From the NCBI RefSeq assembly GCF_000403645.1, contig NC_021313.1, forward strand, positions 2,127,014-2,191,013: a stretch of DNA of 64,000 nucleotides, in the 5' to 3' direction. The DNA comes from Salinarchaeum sp. Harcht-Bsk1. Lineage in GTDB: Archaea; Halobacteriota; Halobacteria; Halobacteriales; Salinarchaeaceae. Of this stretch, positions 42,433-50,772 are shown piece after piece. A program made the translations under genes and the position numbers. Below the pieces are notes generated by a model that was not told the DNA's origin, did no database searches, and was given only the letters and a program-made list of their open reading frames with translations. Position 1 is the first letter of the stretch, and every line of letters begins with the position of its first letter.

Positions 42433-43637
42433 CCGACGGCGACGACGATCCGGAGTCCTCGGCTCTCGAAACCGACGACCAGCCACCGCTCGCCGCGATC
42501 GTCTCGAAGGACCGCAGCCAGGCCGCGCTCGGCGCCCTTCGGGAGGCCGACCTGTACGACGACACTCGGCGGATCCGCGAATTCGACGACGGCACGATCG
42601 CGATTCCCGTGACCGCCGCGCCCCTCCCCGATCGCCAGGTGACGCTGGGCATCCACGAAATCGTGCGCCAGGAGGATCCCGAACCGCGCGCCGGCGGCCT
42701 CGAGGCACTCCTCCGCGAACGCGGCTGGACCGACGCCGAAATCGAGACGGCTCCGGGCTCCTGGGCCGTCATCGGCACCGTCGTCATCGTCGAGATTCCC
42801 GACGACTGTGCGGACGAGGCTGCGGTCGGCGAGGCGCTGCTCGACCTCCATCGCGAGGCCGACACCGTCCTCGCTCGCGAAGGAATCGACGGCCAGACCC
42901 GCGACCCGACGCAGCGAGTCGTCGCCGGGGCTGGCGACACCGAGACGATCCACGCAGAGCACGGCGTGCGCTACGCCCTCGACCTCGCCGAGGTGATGTT
43001 CTCGCCCGGGAACGAGGCCGAGCGGGCCCGGATAGCTGCGCTCGTGGCGGCCGGCCGTGACGCTGGGGCCGAGGGACCGGTCGCCACGCTGGGGGAGGAG
43101 AGCGGCGTCGATCCGGTGCCGGACGCCGTCACGGGGCTCGATCCTGCAGACGGCGAGCCCCTCGAAGCGGTCGGGGGCCCCGCAGAGCACGTCTTCGACA
43201 TGTTCGCCGGTGTGGGCTACTTCACGCTCCCCGCGGCGGTCGCTGGCGCGGAAGTCACCGCCGCAGAGATCGATCCCGACACGTTCCAGTACCTGATCGA
43301 GAACGCCCAGCTCAACGACGTCGGCGACCGGGTTTCTGCGTATCTCTCTGACTGTCGGGAGGTCGCGGAGTTCGTCGACGCCGACCGCGTGCTCATGGGC
43401 CACTGGGACGCGGCCGAGTACCTCGACGCGGCGTTCGACGCCGTCCGCGACGATGGCGTCATTCACTACCACGCCGTCGTGGCCGAACCGGAGCTGCCGG
43501 ACGACCCGCGGGAGGATCTCGAAGCTGCAGCCGCCGACGCCGGCCGGTCGATCGCGATCGTGGACCTGCGGCGTATCAAGAGCTACGGCGAGGGCGTCTG
43601 GCACGTGGTCGTGGACGCTCGCGTGTCGTCGCCGTAG
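42429..43637 (+). CDS. taw2: Trm5/Taw2-family tRNA (wybutosine-pathway) SAM enzyme
   Basis: 402 residues. A variable N-terminal domain precedes the Rossmann SAM domain: GVRYALDLAEVMFSPGNEAER (the Trm5/TYW2 block), VFDMFAGVGYFTLPAA (SAM motif I), AAEIDPDTFQYLIENAQLN and ADRVLMGHWDAAEYLD. The last block resembles the Taw2 motif rather than the NLP of Trm5, so the aminocarboxypropyl transfer to imG-14 in tRNA-Phe is the favoured role. Methylation of G37 is the alternative. It is coupled to NMD3 by ATGA. Confidence 0.82.
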   Translation: MTDGDDDPESSALETDDQPPLAAIVSKDRSQAALGALREADLYDDTRRIREFDDGTIAIPVTAAPLPDRQVTLGIHEIVRQEDPEPRAGGLEALLRERGWTDAEIETAPGSWAVIGTVVIVEIPDDCADEAAVGEALLDLHREADTVLAREGIDGQTRDPTQRVVAGAGDTETIHAEHGVRYALDLAEVMFSPGNEAERARIAALVAAGRDAGAEGPVATLGEESGVDPVPDAVTGLDPADGEPLEAVGGPAEHVFDMFAGVGYFTLPAAVAGAEVTAAEIDPDTFQYLIENAQLNDVGDRVSAYLSDCREVAEFVDADRVLMGHWDAAEYLDAAFDAVRDDGVIHYHAVVAEPELPDDPREDLEAAAADAGRSIAIVDLRRIKSYGEGVWHVVVDARVSSP

Positions 43638-43684
43638 CGGCTCTGGGCATTGACGGCTCACGACCGATCGGCCGGAGCCAGCGA

Positions 43685-44395
43685 TCAGTCGTCGGAGGCG
43701 ACTCGCTTGTAGGGCCCCGGCGGTAACAGGAGGTCCTCGACCTCGGGGAGGTGCTTGACGTTGTAGACGACCTTGAGGTCGTCCGTGACCGGCGTGCCGA
43801 CGCAGGAGAGTCGGATCCCCTCGTCGGTCAACTCGTCGGGGAGGATGTGGCTGACCGGCTGGGCGAGCGATCCCTCGACGACGGCGACGGCGCAGTTCGC
43901 GCAGGCACCGCCGCGACAGGAGAAGGGCCAGGTGAAGCCGACGTCCTCGGCGCCTTCCAGCAGCGTGTCCCCGCGATCGATCTGGAAGCGGCCGTAGTCG
44001 CCGGGGTCGAGGTCGGCCTCGCTGGCCTTCTCGAAGAGGTCGTCGTCGGTGATCGACCAGCCGTGATCGGAGAGCACCTCGTAGTCGACGTACTCGACGG
44101 TGTGAGGCTCTGGCTCCGGGGCCGGTTCGGGGTCGGCGTCGGCTTCGTCCTCGTCGTCCCACGAGACGGTGGGACTCCAGGGCGATCGCTGGTCCGGACC
44201 GACCGCTTCGGGCTCGGGTGCTGGCGTTCGCCCCTCGCCGAGTAGCTCCTCGTAGGCGGTGCGGACCCGGTCGAACGCCGCAGGCGAGCCACCGTGGTCC
44301 GGGTGACTCTCGAGGACGCGTTCGCGGTACGCCGATCTGATCGTCTCCTCGTCCGCGTCGCGGTCGATCCCCAGGACGTCGTACGGGGAGGGCAC
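43685..44395 (-). CDS. J-domain fused to a [2Fe-2S] halobacterial ferredoxin
   Basis: 236 residues from a GTG at 44395. Residues 1-56 form a J domain (PYDVLGIDRDADEETIRSAY, HPD at 31-33). A Pro/Glu/Asp linker (57-97) leads to a plant-type ferredoxin of the halobacterial class with its acidic N-terminal insertion. The Cys ligands are SCRGGACANC (160, 165, 168) and LSCVG (198). The fusion would place an Hsp70-recruiting module on an electron carrier or cluster donor. No ATG is available upstream. The downstream end faces the taw2 stop convergently. Confidence 0.9.
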   Translation of the reverse strand: MPSPYDVLGIDRDADEETIRSAYRERVLESHPDHGGSPAAFDRVRTAYEELLGEGRTPAPEPEAVGPDQRSPWSPTVSWDDEDEADADPEPAPEPEPHTVEYVDYEVLSDHGWSITDDDLFEKASEADLDPGDYGRFQIDRGDTLLEGAEDVGFTWPFSCRGGACANCAVAVVEGSLAQPVSHILPDELTDEGIRLSCVGTPVTDDLKVVYNVKHLPEVEDLLLPPGPYKRVASDD

Positions 44396-44549
44396 GGGTG
44401 CCCGTTCGGTACCGGACCTGATGAGCGTTGTCCCACCGGAAGGGACAGAAGGGACGTTTCGCCGAATATATTCGCCAGAATGATCTCGCTTTCTGCCAGT
44501 TGCGACACCTCTCGCGCCGTGGCGAACGCCGCGTCTTCCGCCGGATACC

Positions 44550-44610
44550 GCGAGCCTTCCCAGTCCACCGGGGTTCGCGAGCCTTCCCAGTCCACCGGGG
44601 TTCGCGAGCC
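44550..44610 (+). repeat. 27-bp direct tandem repeat, about 2.3 units
   Basis: Two identical 27-bp units (44550-44576 and 44577-44603), each GCGAGCCTTCCCAGTCCACC followed by GGGGTTC, and a partial third (GCGAGCC) lie just left of element copy B. TCCACCGGGG within the unit resembles the flank GCCACCGGGTGGG of copy B, so the repeat may have arisen from that flank. Confidence 0.85.
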
Positions 44611-44635
44611 TCCACAGATCGCCACCGGGTGGGAC

Positions 44636-44755
44636 TGGAAGGGGCCGACTGCTCGATCCGGCCACGGCGACGTAAGCACCGCAGGTGAGTGAGCGGAAGC
44701 GAACGAACCGAGGAGCGCAGCGAGCCGCGGCCGGTCGAGCAGGAGGGGGCTTCCA
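44636..44755 (+). repeat. Dispersed structured element, copy B (120 bp)
   Basis: It has the same length and fold as copy A. The arms are TGGAAG/CTTCCA, then internal loop GGGCCGA/GAGGGGG, CTGCTCGA/TCGAGCAG, bulged T and CCGGCC/GGCCGG. Relative to copy A, two pairs changed on both sides (C-G to T-A, and T-A to G-C), preserving pairing. CACGGCGACGTAAGCACC marks the apical part. Confidence 0.85.
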
Positions 44756-44828
44756 AGGGGTTTGCTATCGCTATTTAGCAGCAACCGATGCGATATCCAC
44801 CAGGATTACACTTCGGAGAGAATCGAAT

Positions 44829-45170
44829 TCAGGCGTTCAGCGTCTCCTCGAGGTCGCCGTTCTCGTCGAGTTCGGCCAGCACGTCGCTGCCGCCGACGAA
44901 CTCGCCGCCGACGAACGTCTGCGGGATGGTCGTCCAGCCGCTGTGCTCCTCCAGCGCCTCGCGGTAGGCATCCAGCGCTTCGAGCGTGTCCACGGTCGCC
45001 ACGTCGTCGCGGTACTGGCCGATCAGGCCGAGCGCGCGCTTCGAGTAGCCACACTGGGGCATCAGTTCGTTGCCCTTCATGAAGAGGACGACCTCGTTCT
45101 GTTCGATGGCGGCGTCGACGCGTTCCTGGACTTCCTCCGGAGAGAGCGACGGTTCGGGCTCGAACGACAT
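44829..45170 (-). CDS. Monothiol glutaredoxin (Grx4/GrxD type)
   Basis: 113 residues. VVLFMKGNELMPQCGYSKRAL carries the monothiol active site CGYS (Cys40). WTTIPQTFVGGEFVGGSD is the glutathione or thiol-binding part. Such proteins carry [2Fe-2S] clusters with BolA partners. Its neighbour upstream encodes BolA, 106 nt away on the same strand, which fits a Grx-BolA cluster-trafficking pair. A TATA-like GCATATCC lies about 25 nt before the ATG at 45170. Confidence 0.93.
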   Translation of the reverse strand: MSFEPEPSLSPEEVQERVDAAIEQNEVVLFMKGNELMPQCGYSKRALGLIGQYRDDVATVDTLEALDAYREALEEHSGWTTIPQTFVGGEFVGGSDVLAELDENGDLEETLNA

Positions 45171-45276
45171 GGCCGTCGGTAGCCGCTCGGGCGGGATATG
45201 CGTTCTGCAGTGGCACGGACGCTCGCGGGGCCTACGCTGCTCCCCACGGCGCGGGTGCTGCAGTCGACGCGCTGCG

Positions 45277-45522
45277 CTACTCGTCGACTTCCTCGGGCGT
45301 CTTCGTCGTCAGTTCGACGGCGTGGATGTCCGTCGTCATGTGCTCGCCGAGCGCGTCGTAGACCATCTCGTGGCGATCCAGCACCGTCTCGCCCTCGAAG
45401 GCCGGCGAGACGACCTCCGCGGCGAGGTGATCGTCGTCGTCGACGCCGCGGGGTCGACCGACCGTCGCCGTGGCGTCCGGGATAGCGTCCTCGATCAGCG
45501 CAGCGACTTCCTCGGGGTCCAT
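45277..45522 (-). CDS. BolA family protein
   Basis: 81 residues from the ATG at 45522: MDPEEVAALIEDAIPDATATV, a variable loop, HLAAEVVSPAFEGETVLDRHEMVYDAL and DIHAVELTTKTPEE. The conserved His in DRHEMVY is a usual cluster ligand when BolA pairs with a monothiol glutaredoxin. Length is standard. It probably shares a transcript with the glutaredoxin downstream and the RsmC-like gene upstream (82-nt gap). Confidence 0.93.
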   Translation of the reverse strand: MDPEEVAALIEDAIPDATATVGRPRGVDDDDHLAAEVVSPAFEGETVLDRHEMVYDALGEHMTTDIHAVELTTKTPEEVDE

Positions 45523-45604
45523 GGCCGAGCGAAGACGGGCGAACGGCAAACCGGTTGCGCACTGCGTCGGCCGCGGTCCGACGCCGCACGACGCGATCGG
45601 AGTC

Positions 45605-46798
45605 CTACGGAGTCGCGCGGCGAACGACGTGTTCCTCGCCGGCGGCCACGGTCTCGACCGAGTCGAACCCGCGGAGGTGGCCCGAGAGGTCGAGCGCCTC
45701 GTGCCGGACGAACAGGCACGCACCGTCCGGGGCGAGCACGTCGCGGATGCCCGCGAACAGTTCGGAGAGCACGCCGCTCCCGGCGTGGGTCGGCGGGTTC
45801 GTCGCCACGAGGTCGAACGTCCGGTCCGCGACTGCCTCGGTGCAGTTCCCCGTCACGACGGTCGTTTCGCTTCCTGCCGCGAGGTCGGTCCGCTGGAGAC
45901 TGCATTCCGCACACTGCGTCGCGACGCGGTCGTCGTCGGTCAAGACGACCGAGCAGTCGGCCGTCGCCGCTGCGAAGGCTCCGATCGGCCCGTAGCCACA
46001 GCAGACGTCGAGGAGGCGATCACCGTCCGCGACGTCGAGCGTTTCGAGCAATAACCGAGTGCCGTGGTCGAGTCCGCCAGCGGCGAACAGGCCGGGCCCG
46101 GAGACGAGTTCCAGGTCCACGCCGTCGACGGTCGGCGTCAGGGGCCGGGGTTCGACGAGCGGGCGCCGATCGAGCGCTTCGACCGGGTCGGCAGCGCCCT
46201 GCCGTCTCGCTTCGATCACGGCGACGCCGTCGCGTTCGCAGACGGTTCCGACGCAGTTGCCGATTACCTCGAGCGTCTCGCGATACCGGTCGAGTCCGGT
46301 CGTCGGTTCTGCGGCGACGATGCAGGTGCCGCCGGGTGCGAGCAGGCCAAACGCGTCGGCGATCCGCTGGCGACCCACCGCGATCGGCGTGTAGGGTTTC
46401 GGGGCGTACGCGACGACGTCGAAGGGCGGGCCGTTCGGATCCGGTTCGGTGGCACCGTCGCCACTGCCGAGCGAATCGAGTTCGGCGAGCAGCGCGACGT
46501 GCGCGTCGGCGCCGTTTTCGCGAGCGTTCCGCCGGCACAACTCGGTGGCTCTCGCGCTCGATTCGGTCATGGTGACGCTCGCAGCGACGTCGGCCAGCAG
46601 CGTTCCGACGACGCCGTAGTTCGCTTCGGGGACGAGGAGGTTCCCTGGGTCGCGATCCCAGAGCACCTCGGCGAGGAGCAGTTCCGCGGTGCGAATCGCG
46701 TCGGCCGAACAGACGCCGTCGGCGGTGGTGAACTCGAAGCGATCGGGGCCGCCCTCGGTCCGGGCTTCGAGCGCGAGGGTCCGCAGCCGCGTCGCCAT
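45605..46798 (-). CDS. RsmC-like class I methyltransferase
   Basis: 397 residues from the ATG at 46798. It has the duplicated layout of RsmC/RsmD-type rRNA guanine-N2 methyltransferases. A degenerate N-terminal Rossmann half (LLVPEANYGVVGTLLADVAA, DVVAYAPKPYTPIA) precedes an active C-terminal half with SAM motif LLDVCCGYGPIGAFAA and catalytic NPPTHAG. The likely target is a guanine in rRNA, but the exact site cannot be read from sequence. GTG codons slightly upstream are alternative starts. Confidence 0.88.
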   Translation of the reverse strand: MATRLRTLALEARTEGGPDRFEFTTADGVCSADAIRTAELLLAEVLWDRDPGNLLVPEANYGVVGTLLADVAASVTMTESSARATELCRRNARENGADAHVALLAELDSLGSGDGATEPDPNGPPFDVVAYAPKPYTPIAVGRQRIADAFGLLAPGGTCIVAAEPTTGLDRYRETLEVIGNCVGTVCERDGVAVIEARRQGAADPVEALDRRPLVEPRPLTPTVDGVDLELVSGPGLFAAGGLDHGTRLLLETLDVADGDRLLDVCCGYGPIGAFAAATADCSVVLTDDDRVATQCAECSLQRTDLAAGSETTVVTGNCTEAVADRTFDLVATNPPTHAGSGVLSELFAGIRDVLAPDGACLFVRHEALDLSGHLRGFDSVETVAAGEEHVVRRATP

Positions 46799-47296
46799 CA
46801 CGGCCACTCACCTCCGGGCGATGGAGCCCTGGGATTCGGAGCAGTAGGATCGGGACACAGCGGGTGCTGGCAGCGATGCGGTCGGTCGGGTGTGGTGTGT
46901 CGCATTCGACGTGGGTCGGCAGGCTGGCGGTCGTGAGCCGAGACGAGCCACGCCCAGAAGAGCCGACGAGCGCGGCCGCGACCGGGGCGTCAGCCCTGCG
47001 GAGCAGCCGCTGTCACGTCGTAGGGGCGTGGATGTCGGGTGCCGAGTCCAGCGAACGCGCCGCCGGGACCGAGATCCTCTCGCGGTCCGAACGCGGCGAC
47101 GGCGCGCCCACAGTCGGCGAGCCAGCCGACCCGAAGCGCGGCGACGAGTCGTCGCGAGCGCCTATCAGATCAGCCAGGGGTCCTGTGCAACGTCGGTTCG
47201 ACGGTCGTGTCGCGAGGAACAAAACCGTTCGGGGACGTCGCTGTCCGTGCAGGTGATCGGAACCTAATTCCACCGTCAGGCCCAACCGAGGTGGTA
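46799..47296. other. 498-nt gap without a recognised gene
   Basis: GC-rich sequence between two divergent genes. Frames open here translate to Arg-rich sequence unlike halophile proteins. I looked for RNase P RNA, SRP RNA and tRNA landmarks and saw none I could defend. A GAGGTG (47288-47293) just before 47297 is the ribosome-binding site of the next gene. The length is unusual for this compact region, so an unrecognised RNA or a long leader is possible. Confidence 0.4.
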
Positions 47297-48607
47297 ATGA
47301 GGCCCTCCAGGCTGCTCGCCGGCCTCCTCGCGTTCACGCTGGTCGTCCTGACGATCGGGGTGGCGTTCCCGCCGACGACGCCCGCCGACGTCGGCGGTTC
47401 GCAGTCCTACGTGGACGATCCCGTCGCGGTCGAGGGCGGCGAAATCGATGCCGATCAGACCGCGCTCTGGGGGTGGACCCAGCGGGCGATGGGCCAGAAC
47501 GTGGACGCGACGCCGACGGTCGTGATCCGGGACTTCGGCGACGTCGGTGGCGGCACGGCGGTCCAGACGGAGGCCACCGAGTTCCAGTGGCTCATGATCT
47601 ACGACGATCCCGACGAGCAGCCACCCGGCGGCTTCCTCGCGTACGTCACTGCCTTCTCGACGGACGTGAACGTCAACGCGGCGCGGCTCCCCGCCGTGCG
47701 AAACGGCACGACGGGTCGGACTGTCGAGGGCCTGCTCGTCCACGAGTTCGCCCACGTCGTCCAGTTCCAGACCCCGGCGTTCGCGGAGAACCAGCTCAGT
47801 CCGCTCTCTGCGACCACCGACGAGATCACGGCCTACACCGCGATGGTCGAGGGCGGCGCGGAGTTGGTTGCCGACGCATACACCAACGACTCCGCGGTCG
47901 AACGCGTCCGCCAGTACTGGAACGACCCCCGGACCTCCGCGGCGGCCCGCTTCGGCCAGTGGCCATACTACCGCGGCCTCGTCTACCTCGATCAGCGCCT
48001 CGACGATCCCCAGCAGCTCTGGGGGATCTACGAGGATCGTCCGCAGACGACCGCGACGATCCTGCGCGGTGACGCACCCGGCGACGGCCCGCCGAACCGG
48101 ACCCTCTCGTTGGCACTCGAGGACTACCACAGCGAGGTCCGGGATCGGCCGGGCGCGATGCTCGCGGAGGTCGCACTGACCCGGGAGGTCGATCCCGAGC
48201 GCGCCCGCGACGTCGCCGCAGGCTGGCAGTGGGGTGCGCTCCGATCGATCCAGCCGGACCGCGGGACGGACGCGGATCGCTCGCTCCGCCACGTCTGGGT
48301 GACGGAGTGTCGAAACGAGTCCGCTGCCGACGCGTTCGAGTCGGCGATGACAGAGTACCTCGACGGCCGCTGGGAGGCCACAAACGGCACCTGGAACGCC
48401 GGTGACGGGCGTTCGTTCGACCTGATTCGGGTGAACGACGACTCACTGGCGGTGCTGGTCGGTCCCGAAGCGTTCCTCGCCGGGACGACGGTCACTGCGT
48501 CGGGCGACGAGTACTCCATCGTGGAACCGACGGGTGAGTTCACGTCGGTCGCTGGACCGTCGTCTGCCCCGGCAGCGGGCGTCGCCGCCGCGAGCGCCGG
48601 TGCCTGA
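47297..48607 (+). CDS. Secreted zincin-like metallopeptidase
   Basis: 436 residues. A Sec signal (about 5-26) is followed by LWGWTQRAMGQNVDATPTVV and the zinc motif LLVHEFAHVVQFQ (His149, Glu150, His153). EGGAELVADAY downstream carries Glu suited as third ligand, giving a gluzincin-like site. The C-terminal half is helical, then beta-rich, without an anchor motif, so the protein is probably released or loosely attached outside the cell. Substrates are unknown. The family is common but uncharacterised in haloarchaea. Confidence 0.85.
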   Translation: MRPSRLLAGLLAFTLVVLTIGVAFPPTTPADVGGSQSYVDDPVAVEGGEIDADQTALWGWTQRAMGQNVDATPTVVIRDFGDVGGGTAVQTEATEFQWLMIYDDPDEQPPGGFLAYVTAFSTDVNVNAARLPAVRNGTTGRTVEGLLVHEFAHVVQFQTPAFAENQLSPLSATTDEITAYTAMVEGGAELVADAYTNDSAVERVRQYWNDPRTSAAARFGQWPYYRGLVYLDQRLDDPQQLWGIYEDRPQTTATILRGDAPGDGPPNRTLSLALEDYHSEVRDRPGAMLAEVALTREVDPERARDVAAGWQWGALRSIQPDRGTDADRSLRHVWVTECRNESAADAFESAMTEYLDGRWEATNGTWNAGDGRSFDLIRVNDDSLAVLVGPEAFLAGTTVTASGDEYSIVEPTGEFTSVAGPSSAPAAGVAAASAGA

Positions 48608-48613
48608 GCGAGG

Positions 48614-48622
48614 GTTTATTTG
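48614..48622 (+). promoter_or_regulatory. TATA box of the 27-residue ORF
   Basis: GTTTATTTG lies 24-32 nt before the ATG at 48646, which argues that this tiny frame is transcribed on its own. Confidence 0.5.
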
Positions 48623-48645
48623 CGGCGCAGTTCCAATGGACGTGC

Positions 48646-48729
48646 ATGGATCGACAGCAATTCATCGCGCTGTTCTTCGTCCTGCTGATGGTGCTCTCGA
48701 TGGTCGCGGCGGGCGCCTCGGCGCTGTAA
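48646..48729 (+). CDS. 27-residue single-helix membrane micropeptide
   Basis: MDRQQFIALFFVLLMVLSMV followed by AAGASAL: a short polar start, one hydrophobic helix and then a stop. It has its own TATA box at the right distance and ends before the helicase gene. It resembles a very short peptide often present in haloarchaeal genomes that looks like a signal anchor without a passenger. The role is unknown, and it is easily missed by gene callers. Confidence 0.7.
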   Translation: MDRQQFIALFFVLLMVLSMVAAGASAL

Positions 48730-48764
48730 CCGGCGTCCGGATCGCTGGGCGAATCCGTCGCTCG

Positions 48765-50654
48765 TTAGCCGTCGCCCCAGACGTCGCCCAGCGGCGAACC
48801 CTTCGCGCTCCGTGAGTCGTCGCCGTCGTCGTCGCTGGAGTCGGTCTGGCCAGTGTCGGCGGTGGCGGCATCCGCTGCACCGTCCGTACTGCTTCCAGCA
48901 GCGCTGCCAGAACCGGACTTCGTCGACGCGTTCGCGGTGGCGGTCCCGGCGTCGCGACCGTCGCTGGTGCCAGTCGCGTCGCCGCCGGCAGCGACCGCGG
49001 CCGCACTGCCACTCGCCTCGACGGGGAGCCCCGGAATGTCGGGTGCTCGCATCTCGTCGACCTGCTCGCGGAACCAGTCCGGCATGACGGATCCCGCTCG
49101 TTCGAACACGTCGAGGAGCGCGTCGTCGGCGACGTAGGTCGCGCCGTAGTCGTCGGGCGAGCGGACGACCCGGCCACAGCCCTGGATGACGGTGCGGAGC
49201 GTCGTGCGGTAGTACCACGCCCAGCGGTCCTGTTCGAGCCGGTGGGCGACGCGGGCGTCGCCGGCGTTCGGAAACGGCGCCTTGCAGAGCACCTGCCAGC
49301 GCGCGAGATCGCCCTCGAGGTCCAGGGCCTCCTCCATCTTGACCGAGAGGAGGACGCCGGGGCCATCGGATCGCTTCCAGGCCACGAGCGTGCCGTCGCG
49401 GTCCTCGCTGTCGTGGGTCCAGAGCCTGGCGTCCTTGCCGCGGTCCCTGAGCAACTCCGCGAGGCGGTCCTGGATCGCGTAGGAATGGCAGTGCACCAGC
49501 CCCTTCTCGTCGTCGTGTTCGTCCATCAGGCGAGCGATCGTCTCGGCCATCCGCGGGAGCGTCGCGTCGCGGTGCTCGGTGGTCATCCGGCCGCAGGTCA
49601 CGTCGTAGAGCCGGCGGTGCTCTAGCGGGAAGGTGTGGGGCAGGTCGACCATTGCGACGTTCGCGGGGTCGAGCCCGACTTGCCGGCAGAAGGCCTCCTT
49701 GTCGAGAATTGTTGCGGAGAGGAGCGCGAAGCGGTTCGCCCGGTCCCAGACGGTGTGGTGGAGGTACCGCTCCGGTTCGAGGGGCTTGATCGTGATCGCG
49801 CGGTTCTCGGCCTGGTCGATCAGCCACTCCGTCGCGCTGTCGGTGTCGCGGTAGTCCTCGCGGAACCACTGGAGGTCGCCGATGCGCTCCTGGAGGCGGT
49901 CGCGCTCGGCGACCTCGCTGGCGGAGAGTTCCGCCTGCCCGAGCAGGGCGTCCTTGCGGTGCTCGCACGCGGCGATGGCCGTCTCGGCGAAGTGGAACGC
50001 GGCCTCGACGGGGCCGGCGTCCTGCTCGTCCAGGTTCGGGACGGAGAGGTCGTCCCAGACCGGCACCGTATACGGCCCCAGGTCGATCGTCGCGTACATC
50101 TCCGCCCACTCCGCGAGCCCGTGGGCCTCGTCGATGACGCAGACGTCGCGCTTGCGGAACACCTCGGAGCCGGCGGTCTGCATGAAGTACGCGAGCGTCA
50201 TCGCCGCGATCTGGCGGTTGGCCGCGAGGTTCCGGCTCGCGAAGTACGGACAGCGATCCTTCACCGAGCAGTCGTAGCCCGCCTTTCGGGCGCAGGGCGC
50301 CTGGTCGACCGGGGTGTCGCGCTCCTCCGGGAGGATGCAGTCGTAGTTCGACTTCCCGCGGATGATCGCGAAGTCCTCCAGCAGGTCGTCGTCGCTCACG
50401 TCGTCGAGCTGGGAGACCTGCGGCGTCGTGTAGTAGGACCCGACCGCTTCGGAGGCGTGGTCGGTGTCGTCGTGGGTCTTGGCCGTTCCGCAGATCGCTC
50501 GCGCGAGGAGTGACTTGCCGCTCCCCGTCGGCGCGCGCACGAGCACCACGTCGTTGCCGTCGTCGAACGCCGCTGCGATCCGATCCAGGGCGTCTTCCTG
50601 GTGACCGCGGTAGGAGGGCGCGGGGAACTCGTCGTGAATCCGCTCTGTGTGCAC
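48765..50654 (-). CDS. XPD/DinG-family ATP-dependent DNA helicase
   Basis: 629 residues from a GTG at 50654. Walker A is RAPTGSGKSLLA (41-48), four Cys (106, 121, 129, 135) are spaced like the XPD iron-sulfur cluster ligands, and the DEAH box is CVIDEAHGLAEWA (175-178). The C-terminal helicase half has GLVHCHSY and VIQGCGRVVRSPDDYG. It should unwind DNA 5' to 3'. The last 90 residues form a Ser/Asp/Gly/Ala-rich tail without predicted fold, ending GSPLGDVWGDG, which could be a partner-binding peptide. The frame is open further upstream but runs into repeat elements. Confidence 0.92.
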   Translation of the reverse strand: MHTERIHDEFPAPSYRGHQEDALDRIAAAFDDGNDVVLVRAPTGSGKSLLARAICGTAKTHDDTDHASEAVGSYYTTPQVSQLDDVSDDDLLEDFAIIRGKSNYDCILPEERDTPVDQAPCARKAGYDCSVKDRCPYFASRNLAANRQIAAMTLAYFMQTAGSEVFRKRDVCVIDEAHGLAEWAEMYATIDLGPYTVPVWDDLSVPNLDEQDAGPVEAAFHFAETAIAACEHRKDALLGQAELSASEVAERDRLQERIGDLQWFREDYRDTDSATEWLIDQAENRAITIKPLEPERYLHHTVWDRANRFALLSATILDKEAFCRQVGLDPANVAMVDLPHTFPLEHRRLYDVTCGRMTTEHRDATLPRMAETIARLMDEHDDEKGLVHCHSYAIQDRLAELLRDRGKDARLWTHDSEDRDGTLVAWKRSDGPGVLLSVKMEEALDLEGDLARWQVLCKAPFPNAGDARVAHRLEQDRWAWYYRTTLRTVIQGCGRVVRSPDDYGATYVADDALLDVFERAGSVMPDWFREQVDEMRAPDIPGLPVEASGSAAAVAAGGDATGTSDGRDAGTATANASTKSGSGSAAGSSTDGAADAATADTGQTDSSDDDGDDSRSAKGSPLGDVWGDG

Positions 50655-50772
50655 TGGAAGAGTGCTCGGCTGGGTGCCTGCTAAAGATGTCGTTCGAACT
50701 CGTGTTCGGGTTGGTGATCTGGCAGGATTGGTTCGTGAAGCAGTGTGATTACTACGACCGCAACAGCCGGCT

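Larger units (their letters stand above)
44396..44828. other. 433-nt intergenic region with a tandem repeat and element copy B
   Basis: No gene is supported here. From left to right it holds the ferredoxin-gene 5' region, an AT-richer patch near 44460-44510, a 27-bp tandem repeat (44550-44610), element copy B (44636-44755) and about 70 nt 3' of the glutaredoxin gene. Confidence 0.7.

Noticed and set aside
44550-44610. CRISPR-like repeat
   Set aside because: The 27-bp units are directly adjacent without spacers, there are only about 2.3 units, and no cas gene is present.
46808-47290. Possible RNase P or SRP RNA in the long gap
   Set aside because: I could not align the conserved core sequences of either RNA, and a hairpin-like GC-rich look alone is not evidence.
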